Source of the DNA: Diplonema papillatum | Lineage: Eukaryota; Euglenozoa; Diplonemea; Diplonemida; Diplonemidae | DNA length: 64,000 bases | Assembly: GCA_030068145.1 (NCBI GenBank) | Contig: JAPJBO010000363.1 | Location: forward strand, 62,001 to 126,000 | Direction: 5' to 3' | Shown here: positions 10,430-20,814 of the stretch, one piece after another | Position numbering within the stretch: the first letter of the stretch is position 1 | How the letters are laid out: each line of letters begins with the position of its first letter | Program-made: the position numbers and the translations under genes | Notes under the pieces: model-generated | Told to the model about the DNA's origin: nothing | The model's database searches: none | What the model saw: the letters and a program-made list of their open reading frames with translations, nothing else

Positions 10430-11439
10430 TCCACGGGATTCTGCTCAAACCTCCGGCGAACTGGGTGCCCGTCAAAACGTTGGGGTCCCGGCAGTTTGGG
10501 TTTGCGGGTTTGGCGACACATTTTGCAGGCATTTTATGAACCCACACCTGTGTGGATCAAACTTTCCTGGGGTTTCCGATTGTTTTTGGGTTCCCTTTGC
10601 GGTTGTGTCCTAGTCGGGCTGTTTTTTGTGGCTGCGGTTTGGGTTTTTATGACTTTCCTTAAGGAATTGCCTGGGAATTGGCTTGTGGGGGCCAAGGTCG
10701 CTATCTAACGGGTCGGACCGTTTCTATATCGTTTTCTTTGTGCCAAACATGAAATGTTGGAGGAAATGAGAAGCTCGTCGCCGCAAACCGTGGCGGGTTC
10801 GCTTTGCGTCCCGAACCCAGCTTGTGACGTAAAAACGATCAGGCACTAGCTCTCGTTTCCCGTCAGCATCATCATATTGGTTTTGTATCAGCCGCAAGGT
10901 GTGCGGGTGACGAGCTCTTATCTTCTTCTTTTTGATTGGGGGTAATCGTAGGGGGTGTGACACGTGATGCCGAGCGCCTACTAGCATCCCCGGGCAGGTT
11001 GGAGTTGGACCGGCTTCGAAAGATTTCGGATCTCGCGTTCCCGCTGAGCTTGCCTTTGGACACCTGCGTTAATGGGTAAAAGATGTGCCCCTCCCTACCT
11101 ACTATCTGGCGAAACAGCAGTCAAGGGAACGGACTTGAAACTGTCAGCGGGGAAAGAAGACCCTGTTGAGTTTGACTCTAGTCTGACTTTGTGCAGTGAC
11201 ACGAGAGGTGTAGAATAGGTGGGAGGCCGCAACAATCAATACCACTACTCTTGTTGTCGGTTAAGGCAGCTGCTCTCTTGCGGGGTTTGGGTCTTCGGAT
11301 CCGTAGCTTCTCCGTTTCCAGCCGAACCCCCGCCCGACTGGTGTCTCCAAACGAGGATTCGCGAGCCGAAACCCGCTGTGTCACTGGAAGGACAAGCCAC
11401 GGATCCGAAGCAGGCCGAAAATACCGCAGGTGCTCTATG
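10430..11439. other. gene-free stretch
   Basis: No frame shows a recognisable domain. I see no repeat or RNA gene that I can support. Confidence 0.4.
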
Positions 11440-11735
11440 TTTTAGAGTGAAAGTTCGCTTGAAACTCCGGGGTTTCGAAGTCTCCTGACCTTTGGCAGCA
11501 TGGGAAGACATCCTTTGTGCTCTGCGTGCTCTTGGGGTTGGTGGTTACACGTTTTGTTCCGACGGTTCCGTATGGGCGTAACGATTGGTGCCCTTCGTTC
11601 TTATTTGTGTTACCGTCGGTCCCGAGGGACGATCAGTTTGGTGTCTTGCGACTTCTTTTGTTTTCTTGTTTTTTTTGTGTTACCGTCGATCCCGAAGGAC
11701 GATCAGTTTGGTGTCTTGCGACCTTTGTTTGTTTG
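11440..11735 (+). repeat. B module copy and ~63-bp tandem duplication
   Basis: Positions 11445-11490 are a B copy (AGTGAAAGTTCGCTTGAAAC). From about 11555 to 11735 a ~63-bp unit containing GTGTTACCGTCG, CCCGAAGGACGATCAG and TTGGTGTCTTGCGAC is present two to three times. A diverged piece of the same unit is seen at 4035-4080. Confidence 0.65.
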
Positions 11736-12029
11736 GCAAGGAGTTTTGGTGACGCGCTTTAGTTAGAGAAAGAAAATAAGAAATAAGATGCCAAAATCAG
11801 TTTGCTCGCCCTCTTGCCGGGTGCTCAATTCGCTTCTCAGCCAGTTTGCCCACTCTGCGACCTTGTCTTCCGACTCTTGTACTCGTATCCGCTCGCAGAC
11901 GCTCTTCATTGCAGCTTTGTTGCACCGCGAGAATTCGATCAGCACATCATTTAGCTTCGGCTCTCTACCGTAGATGGATTCAAGCCCAGCGGGTTCTGAA
12001 AAGCTCTGGGCTTTTTTTTTTTTTTTTTA
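11736..12029. other. gene-free stretch
   Basis: Nothing supportable is seen except a T18 run just downstream at about 12011-12028. Confidence 0.4.
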
Positions 12030-12156
12030 GCCACATGCAATGTGTGAGGAAACTGAACCGCTCAAGTAGGACCTTCTGATCATGATCATTTGCCAAATTT
12101 TCCACCTGAAACCACGTCCAGGATTTGGGCTCAGGGTAGTGCGGTCAACGAAAGTT
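12029..12156 (+). repeat. ~125-bp direct repeat F, copy 1
   Basis: It starts TAGCCACATGCAATGTGTGA and ends GTGCGGTCAACGAAA. It is matched at 12687-12811 with about 90 percent identity by eye. The two copies are direct and 660 bp apart. They could be two insertions or a duplication; no TSD was recognised. Confidence 0.7.
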
Positions 12157-12686
12157 TTTGTACAGGGCATTAGCTTGGTCTCCGGCCCATTTTCCAAATT
12201 TGGACCGCTAACGGCTTTTTGCGTCCTCACTCAGAAATGGGCTCAACACAGCGCGACACGACGTATCTTCACGACAATACTGGGCCCTGAGTGCCTCGGA
12301 TTGCACATTGGCCTGGGTGATGGTGTATAGTGCCATTTTTTTTCTTAATTTTCTCCGCCGGCTTTTACAAATTTGGACTGACAGTCCAAATGTGGACATA
12401 GAAGCTAATCCCCTGTTTTGCGCAGTTCAGCATTTTTTGAAGCGTTTTTGTTGAGGGGTTTGTTTTGGTAGGCAGGAATCTCAGATCGAAAGTGACAGGT
12501 TCGCGTGAACCCGCGGGGGGTGGGGTAGGTTCCAATGTTGCTTTCAAAGGTTGACGACACTCGGGCAAGTGGAGCATCTGTTCTCCGCAAACGCGTTGCG
12601 AAAGGCGGTAAATACTCCCGGAAGGAGGTTGGCGAGTGTCTTTGTTGTCGTTCGTTGTGCGATAATGGGCCAATTTATATTAAGTG
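12157..12686. other. spacer between direct repeats F
   Basis: No supported gene. A short hairpin, AAATTTGGACTGACAGTCCA, is at about 12368-12387. Confidence 0.4.
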
Positions 12687-12811
12687 TTAGCCACATGCAA
12701 TGTGTGAGGAAACTGAACCGCCCAAGTAGGACCTTTCTGGTCATGATCATTTGCAAATTTGCCCCCTGAACCCCGTCCAGGATTTGGGCTCAGGGTAGTG
12801 CGGTCAACGAA
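12687..12811 (+). repeat. ~125-bp direct repeat F, copy 2
   Basis: Partner of the copy at 12029-12156, with several small indels. Confidence 0.7.
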
Positions 12812-12857
12812 AACTCTAGTTTCCTTTTCTACTTTCTCCTACTCTCGCGGTGTACGG

Positions 12858-13030
12858 CCTCTTATCGTGGTTTAGAGGTTCGGTGTTTTAGGGTCTCCGG
12901 TTGACCATCGAGGAGTCGGGTATTGAAAGGGATGCAGGCATAATTATACACTTTAACTACGGCTGGCCGAGTTTGTAGCCGAGTTTGTAACTGATGCGAC
13001 CGACACCAAGAAAAAATTCGCTGTGGTTTT
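12858..13030 (+). repeat. dispersed repeat, B then D fragment
   Basis: B at 12868-12925 (TTTTAGGGTCTCCGGTTGAC), an intermediate tail with ACACTTTAACTACGGCTGGC, then the start of D at about 12993 (GCGACCGACACCAAG). The order matches the locus at 861-1115. Confidence 0.6.
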
Positions 13031-13955
13031 ATCTTAATCTTGGGCCCGAGACAGCAGGCTTAGGAGGCAGCAGGCTTAGGAGGCAGCATGCTCTGCATTG
13101 CTGCTGCCCACGAAACCGGCACGGACGGAAACAGCTGGCCGTAAAACGAACGATGGGGTTAGATCTTAATTTTGAGTTCGGGCAGACTGCTGCTTTTCGT
13201 GTACGTTAAATGCAGGCACCAAGTTTTCTTCGACGAAGAAAAAAGGAATAGGCGCGATGTTTGTTTGTACGTGCCGGGGGAGGATTAGCCTGTTAGTGAG
13301 TGATAGTGAGTGAATATGATCGGTAAACTAAACTTCTCCCAAACACGCTGCCAGCGTTCTCTTTCGTGTTTACAATTAATTGTTATTAAAAAAAAAAACG
13401 AGAAATGCTAAGCCCAGGGTAGCGGGGGCGACTGCCTCGGCAGAGCTGCCAGCGGGGAAATTCAAGAAAAAAACACGCGGCGCGAAAGCGCAGCACTCAA
13501 AAAAAAAAAAAAAAAAAAAATGGAGCTGGATATCACCAGCCTGTCATCATCGTCTTCGTCTGCATCGAGATCGTCTTCGGACGACGTCTATCAAGTAACA
13601 CTAGCCTTTGGCAATGCAAGCTTGCCCCTCGTGGTACCTGCATTTCAAGTTCACACTGCTAAACCCAGGGTAGCGGGGGGGCAATTAGGTTTGGCGGCCC
13701 CCTGCGTGTATGTGGCCGCCTCAGCGACGCGAGCGGCGTGTTTGATTTGAATCAACGTCACACGTGGGGGCGGTCGAGCCGTCTCAATCTATGAGAAAAA
13801 GGAACGCAGTGAGAGGGAGGATTGCGCAAGTGTGGTGTGCGTAGTCAAGCTGTCGATTCGAGGCCGTGCACGGGGGTTCACAGGGGGGTTTGCATTTTTT
13901 TTTGCTGTTTTGCTGCAACAAAAAAAAAAAGAAGACTTTATAGCGTTATTTTTGG
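13031..13955. other. gene-free stretch with poly-A runs
   Basis: An A21 run lies at about 13500-13520. A short direct repeat, CCCAGGGTAGCGGGGG, is near 13412 and 13664. A degraded copy of repeat family A is at about 13262-13365 (TTTGTACGTGCCGG and CAAACACGCTGCC). No supported gene. Confidence 0.45.
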
Positions 13956-14735
13956 ATTAGAAGGTCGGTATTTTAAAGTCTCCGGTTGACCGTAGAGGCT
14001 TGAGTATGGCGGGGGGTTGAGGAAAGTGAGAGGGTGCAGCTCGTTTCGGGTGTTGTCACTCCGTTGTGAAACCTTGTGAAGTCCCCTAACGCGTTTAGGG
14101 GGTGCTTGGGATTGGGTTGGGTGTGGTCGTTCTGCTACGGCGTGAAAAGCCAGGAAGTTTCGACGCTAATCTTCGACTCTTGATTAAGTTCACCGGGTTG
14201 CGTGCTCGTCAGGAAGATCCCGGTGCCTGGCTTTTCTTCTGGGTGGTTTAGGGCGTGTTGATCGGCGGCTGTGTGTTACGAGGCACGGATTAGGGGAAAA
14301 AGGAAAATGAAATGGGGGAGAAAAAGAAGGGGAGAGGGGAAGTTGGGGTTTTGAGGGTTGTCCTCGGGGTACAGGGGGGGAAAATGTTTCTTGGGTTTGA
14401 AGAGCGCGTGGTGCTTGCACGGGGGGGGGGGGGGGGCGTTGTGGTGGGTGCGGGTTTTGGGGGAGGAGGTGGGGGAAAGAAAATTTCTTTTTGCGGTGGT
14501 CTCCGCTGGCCTGGTAGTCCGTGCTACCTCCTTTCTTTTACACTCGTTCTCTTCTCTACTCACTACTGTACGTACTCTTTCGCTCTTTTTCTCTCTTTGG
14601 CTAGCCAAAACAAAAGACTTCTGCGACCGACACCACGAACACATTCGCAATGAATGTGGCCCTGGTCCCCCCACGTGCATACATGTTGAGCAGGGGTTGC
14701 CATGTAGCCCGTATCGGTCTAAGTCAACACTGTTA
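13956..14735 (+). repeat. B module, G-rich spacer, D module
   Basis: B at 13960-14005, a G17 run at about 14421-14437, and a good D copy at 14625-14722 (GTTGAGCAGGGGTTGCCATG, TAGCCCGTATCGGTCT). This is a third locus with B upstream of D. Confidence 0.6.
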
Positions 14736-15082
14736 CTTTCATGGGATGTTCACCGGGGAAGGGTCCGACCTAACCGTTAGTCAACAGCAACGTCGAAAAG
14801 GGGGAGGGGGAAAGAAGATAGAAAATCGGTGGGGTTGACAAGCTCGTAAGTGGTTGTTTGTAGATCAGTACAACCTTAAACTACGCCTAGCACACGGCCA
14901 GGCGGTCTTTAACGAACCTCCAGTACATTAAACGCAAGTCGGCAGGTCGTCATCAGACGCGGCACGAAAAGCAAACTTCGCCGACGCAGCACTTCAGCAA
15001 TGCGTCCTCTTATTTACAGTGGGCACCGTACCTGAACTCAGCCCCGCTAGGCCGAGATTCCGGCTGTTCCGCAGGGCATACA
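14736..15082. other. gene-free stretch
   Basis: No supported feature. Confidence 0.35.
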
Positions 15083-15300
15083 TCACTCCCCGAAGTTGAC
15101 GTACGTGCAGAGACGTTCGTGCACATGCAGGCCTCTGAGGCCCCGGAACAATCGACCGTCCTTGGTGCGGTCGGTGAAGCAGCGCTTGCAGCGCAGTTCC
15201 GGGGGGTCCTTGGGCTGTTCAGGTGGCTGGTCGTGTGCTGCCAAAGCGGCGTCGGGGGGCATGGGGGGGGGGGTGGTTGGAGGGTTTGAGTGACAGAGGG
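15083..15300 (-). CDS. possible C2HC zinc-finger gene fragment
   Basis: A minus-strand open frame (stop at 15083, open to 15418) encodes CSLC, a proline-rich linker, then CKRC and, about 18 residues later, a His pair and a Cys (HVHERLC). The spacing resembles a single C2H2/C2HC finger. No start or splice site was established, and the Pro-rich part lies on a G-rich tract. It may be an exon, a relic or chance. The partner, pathway and function are unknown. Confidence 0.25.
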
Positions 15301-15419
15301 AACACTTTATGTTCGTACTGAATGCGAAAGACAGAGAACTAAATAGTCTTTTACTTTCGATTGGCCAACCTCGGCGACCGCGCCGGAAACGTCTCCGTGG
15401 AAGAACTCTCATGTGCAAT

Positions 15420-16362
15420 ACGTACAGAGAAAGGTTACGGGAGTGGAAACGTGTCTGTCAAAGACCTGGATTTCTCGGTTTCGGTGCGTCTTCATTCGTA
15501 TCGCCCGAACTTACCCATCGCAGACAAGTCGTCCAGGAAGGAATGAAACCAAAATACTCGACGTAGCTGCTTCGACTCCGGATGGAAGGGGGGAAATATA
15601 GAGGTAAGGGGCAAATACAATACAAACACAATCTGATTTGTTCTTCGCTTACACCACCGTGTGTTGTTTTCTCACTCAGGAATGTTGACCTGTTATGTTT
15701 GTGTGATTTGTCGTGTAGGGGTAGATCCGCATGACCTCACGTCCGTTCAACACGTGGTTCGGTAGTTACAGCACTTGGGATCCCTTCTGATCTTTGTCGG
15801 GCAGCATCGTCGAGCATTTCCTTTCAAGCTGGCGCTCATGTAAAAAAATTGCCTGGAAGATATTCGTGTTATTCTGCAGATGCTTTGTGCTATATTTGTG
15901 TCAGGTTTTCGTACGTCAACGCGAATGGTGCTCAGACGAAGCTGGTGAAGCTTCGACGCCGCCCACGCGAAAGACTCGCCAAAAGTTACTACGAACCTGC
16001 TACGTCTTGTAACACAGCAAGGCTTGCGTCATCTGCCGTCTGAGACGAAGAGTTGACCGCGACAATAAAGACTCCTAGTCGTGCAACAGAGAAAAAAATA
16101 CAGCATTTCTCGCACAGAACACAGACCGGAAGAAGCACGACAACAAGAGGAGACAGGAGGATGCACCTGGAAGTAGTAAAGAAAGAGAGCCAAAAGTCCG
16201 AAGGCCCCCCACAGAGCGGCTACCGGATCAGTATGACCATTTAACACAAGATCATCATCCTCCTGCGCGAGTAAGAGGGCCCTCTGGCGACCAAATGCAT
16301 GACACAAAATGCTGCAGTTTTCTGCGCATTTTATGGAAGGGCCCCTTCGTTTGCATCGTTTC
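15420..16362. other. gene-free stretch
   Basis: No domain-bearing frame, RNA gene or clear repeat was recognised. Confidence 0.4.
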
Positions 16363-16452
16363 CAAGTACGTAGGGGGGCCCACGCAAGGCAAGCTACAAT
16401 GGGGCAATTTGGGACAAAAATTATGAGGGCTTTTTTACCGCGTTTCAGCTGG

Positions 16453-17190
16453 AAAACTCATGCAAAACCCCCAAAAAACACTACTGTGGAGTAGCTAGGG
16501 TGGTAGGAAGGTGGTTCAGCCCTCGGATCGAACACCTTCTCAAAGAATTTCCAGCTCGGCACAGTGTCCCCTGGGCAATTACCATGGAAAAAGGGGAATT
16601 TCACAGGAAAGTAGATCTAATCGCGCATTCGAGGGAGATGCTTCATGCAAAACCCCCCAAAAAATACGACTGTGGAGTAGTTAGGGTGGTAGGAAGGTGG
16701 TTCAGCCCTCGGATCGAACATCTTCTCAAAAATCTCCTGCTCGGCACAGTGTCCCCTGGGCAATTACCATGGAAAAAGGGGAATTTCACAGGAAAGTAGA
16801 TCTAATCGCGCATTCGAGGGAGATGCTTCATGCAAAACCCCCCAAAAAATACGACTGTGGAGTAGTTAGGGTGGTAGGAAGGTGGTTCAGCCCTCGGATC
16901 GAACATCTTCTCAAAAATCTCCTGCTCGGCACAGTGTCCCCTGGGCAATTACCATGGAAAAAGGGGAATTTCACAGGAAAATAGATCTAATCGCGCATCC
17001 GAGGAGATGCTTCATGCAAAAACCCTCAAAAAACACGACTGTGGAGTAGTTAGAGTGGTAGAAAGGTGGTTCAGCCCTCGGATCGAACATCTTCTCCAAA
17101 ACTTCCTGCTCGGGGCAGTGTCTCCTGGGCAATTACCATGGAAAAAGGGAATTTCACAGGAAAGTAGATCTAATCGCGCATTCGAGGGAG
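16453..17190 (+). repeat. 188-bp tandem array, about four units
   Basis: Units start near 16459, 16647, 16835 and 17013 with CATGCAAAACCCC. Each contains GTTCAGCCCTCGGATCGAAC, GGGCAATTACCATGGAAAAA and AGATCTAATCGCGCAT. The middle two units are almost identical; the outer ones are diverged. Internal to the hAT-type element. Confidence 0.9.
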
Positions 17191-17789
17191 ATGCTAGGCC
17201 AAATTTTCGGAGAAACGAAACGAAGTTGGCTATTTGAGGAATATGGAACTGGAATTCTGGAGAAAATGGCTTTTTTGCCGCAGTTTCTTTTTGCCGGCTT
17301 GCTAAATAATGGTTTCCATGCCGTACAAGGAAGACCAAGCCAGCCGTTTCCTGTGTCACATCGTTTTCCGGATGCCTCGATAAGTAGCATGCCATGCAAG
17401 ACGGAGCCGGCTCTTTCGCAAACCACCAAAAGCCAAGGGACAGAACAGGGCACGTTTTCAGAGGGGCTTCCCCGGCGTAGTTCGCTTCCTCCTCGGTAAG
17501 GTGGAGGACGGGCCCTGCGAGGCACGGGCACGCTTCTTCTTTTCTTTTGCTTCGCCCCGAGACTGCTCGTTCTTTGCCATCATGGTTCGAACTTCTTCTT
17601 CGAGCTCTCCAAAGTGAGGACTCAGCGGACATCCTTCTGAGTTGGCTGAGCTGCTTCACACACTTTGGCTAACTCCAAGAGCTGGCTCAGATACAAGGAC
17701 TCGAGGGCACTAATTTGAGACTCTTCTTTTGTCACTGTATCATGCTCTTCGGCAAAGTCGTGTTTGCGATCTTCCGAGCTATCCCACCC
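17191..17789 (-). other. unique core of the hAT-type element, weakly coding-like
   Basis: On the minus strand, 17622-17810 encodes a helical stretch (ESLYLSQLLELAKVCEAAQ). Further on, in another frame at about 17550-17620, is a charged helix (GELEEEVRTMMAKNEQSRG). This could be a captured, interrupted gene fragment or remains of a transposase. I recognise no domain. Confidence 0.3.
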
Positions 17790-18870
17790 TCTAGATGGTG
17801 CCTTTTGCAATTTCCTGAGCTACCGAGCTACCACCCTCTAGGACGCGCTTTTTGAAATTTTCCGAGCTATCCCACCCTATACAACGCGCTTTTTGCAACT
17901 TCCTGAGCTATCCCACCCTCCAGTAGACGATTTTTGCGATTTCCCGAGCTATCCCACCCTCTAGGACACGCTGTTTGCAACTTTCCAAGCTATCCCACCC
18001 TCTACAACGCGCTTTTTGCAGTTTCCCGAGCTATCCCACCCTCTAGATGGCGCATTTTGCGATTTCCTGAACTATCCCACCCTCCAGGTGACGATTCTTG
18101 CGATTTCCTGAGCTATCCCACCCTCTAGATGGTGCCATTTGCAACTTCCTGAGCTATCCCACCCTCTAGGACACGCTTTTTGCAACTTCCTGAGCTATCC
18201 CACCCTCTACAACGCGTTTTTTGCGATTTCCCGAGCTATCCCACCCTCTAGATGGTGCCTTTTGCAACTTCCTGAGCTATCCCACCCTCTACAACGCGCT
18301 TTTTGCAACTTCCTGAGCTATCCCACCCTCAACAATGCGTTTTTTGCAACTTCCTGAGCTATCCCACCCTCAACAATGCGTTTTTTGCGATTTCCCGAGC
18401 TATCCCACCCTCTAGATGGTGCCATTTGCAACTTCCTGAGCTATCCCACCCTCTACAATGCGTTTTTTGCAATTTCCCGAGCTATCCCACCCTCTAGATG
18501 GTGCCATTTGCAACTTCCTGAGCTATCCCACCCTCTGGAACGCGTTTTTTGCAATTTCCCGAGCTATCCCACCCTCCAGGTGACGATTCTTGCGATTTCC
18601 TGAGCTATCCCACCCTCTACAACGCGTTTTTTGCGATTTCCCGAGCTATCCCACCCTCTACAACGCGTTTTTTGCGATTTCCCGAGCTATCCCACCCTCT
18701 AGAACGCGTTTTTTTGCGATTTCCCGAGCTATCCCACCCTCCAGATGACGATTTTTGCGATTCCTGAGCTATCCCACCCTCTACACCGCGCTAATCACAA
18801 TTTCCCGAGCTTCTAGGTGGCGCGTTTTGCAGTTTCCTGAGCTATCCCACCTTCCACACCGCATTATTTG
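17790..18870 (+). repeat. ~40-bp tandem array, about 27 units
   Basis: The unit core is TTTCCCGAGCTATCCCACCC, then TCTA and a variable segment (ACAACGCG, GATGGTGCC or GGTGACGA), then TTTTTTGC. The variable segment alternates among three or four subtypes, suggesting a higher-order repeat. Unit lengths are about 37-42 bp. It fills the right half of the hAT-type element. Confidence 0.9.
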
Positions 18871-19278
18871 CAAACTCTTGAGATAGACTGGCACCACCAT
18901 AAGTGGATTTTTGGATGGTGAAAGAGGTCGCCAAAATGCACGAGCTGTCCAAGATATGGCATTACACCTAGAAAAAATGATGTTTTCGGGAGGAAGGTGT
19001 GGGTTTTTAGCTCAAAACCCATGATTGCGAAAAGCTCAAAAAAATGGTATCTGGGCAAAAAAAACGCGAAGTGCATTTTCCCAGTAAACCGTCCATGAAA
19101 AGTACGATGTTCATCTGGAGGCTCGAAAATCAGCCAATCTGGGGAGGAAAAATGTGGGGCAACATCCGGGGAACATGTATAAAGGCAACAAAGTTTTCCG
19201 CGGCACGAAAAGCTTGAGCATCCTCTTATAATTTTTGTCCCAAAAAAAAGGGGGTACGTGGGCCCCCCTACAAGTACG

Positions 19279-19688
19279 GATAAAAGTTTCGATTTAGCGA
19301 CAGGACCGATTTTTGCGGGATCTGTGACTGTCGAATTTGCGGATCTAGGGCCCATTTGGTCAGTGTTGGTCAAGCTCATTTGTTCAAACCAGCACAAACG
19401 CTTTCTGCGGCGGCGCGTGATCTCATGCGCTGATTTGCATCGCTCACGGTACGTACCCACCCTGATTTACACCCTTATGCGGCATTATTGGTGTGAGTGC
19501 CGGCAGGATGTGTGGCTACGACTTCTCCTTCGCAATCCTGACCAGACAAGAAGACGAAGGAGAAGACGCTTGCCACGCCATGCGAAGCTTAGGTGTGCCC
19601 CCTGATTGGCCGTCGCTACAGGCCCGCGTGCAGCGCAAAGCGCCAAGACCCTAGGCACACGACGCCGTGATGCTAAGGTGGGGGGGGG
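19279..19688. other. gene-free stretch
   Basis: No supported feature. Confidence 0.35.
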
Positions 19689-19893
19689 TTGCAAGAACGT
19701 GCTTGGAATGGGTATGTGCTCAACACCGCACTGGCCCCGTCTGCGCCGGTTTCGGTCCTTTAAGCCACAGACACATAAGGCGGACCATCATCAGCGCGGA
19801 ACCTGAGTGTCTGCAGACATGACATCGGTGTGAGTCTGGTTTGTCAGGCGGCTGTTCGTAGCTCGTCACAGCCAGGACCACCCGTGCTACTAG
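19689..19893 (+). mobile_element. short element E, copy 2
   Basis: About 205 bp, closely matching 1903-2114 (for example TTGCAAGAACGTGCTTGGAA at the start and CCACCCGTGCTACTAG at the end). It is flanked by AGGTGGGGGGG on both sides, a probable 11-bp TSD that differs from that of copy 1. Confidence 0.7.
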
Positions 19894-19921
19894 GTAGGTG
19901 GGGGGGATGCTAATTATATCA

Positions 19922-20041
19922 CACGGTGCGGTACGGCCTCAGAAGCTTGGAGTTAAAAAGCGGGTGTCACGCTCGCTTTTCGGGTCACGCGTTTTCACAC
20001 CCACTTTTCGGGGTGTCCAGCCTCTAAGGCTGGACCTCGTG
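19922..20041. mobile_element. MITE-like inverted repeat, copy 2
   Basis: The left end is CACGGTGCGGTACGGCCTC and the right end (reverse complement) is CACGAGGTCCAGCC. The internal TTGGAGTTAAAAAGCGGGTG matches copy 1 at 4279-4413. No coding capacity. Confidence 0.6.
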
Positions 20042-20758
<717 letters not shown>

Positions 20759-20814
20759 GGAATTCAATTTCGGGTAACCCCTGAAGCGGAGTATAGCCCA
20801 CGTTGTCAACATCC

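Larger units (their letters stand above)
16371..19270. mobile_element. hAT-type non-autonomous element with 8-bp TSD
   Basis: A 2.9-kb element. Both ends start TAGGGGGGCCCACG (the right end read on the minus strand), and the match continues with TTTGGGACAAAAATTAT at both ends. An exact 8-bp direct repeat, CAAGTACG, abuts both ends (16363-16370 and 19271-19278). An 8-bp TSD and TAGGG termini are hallmarks of hAT transposons. No transposase domain is visible. The interior is a 188-bp tandem array, a ~600-bp unique part and a ~40-bp array, so it probably moved using another element's enzyme. Confidence 0.85.

Noticed and set aside
12029-12811. The two F repeats as terminal direct repeats of one element
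   Set aside because: The interior has no coding traces, primer site or TSD, and other explanations are simpler.
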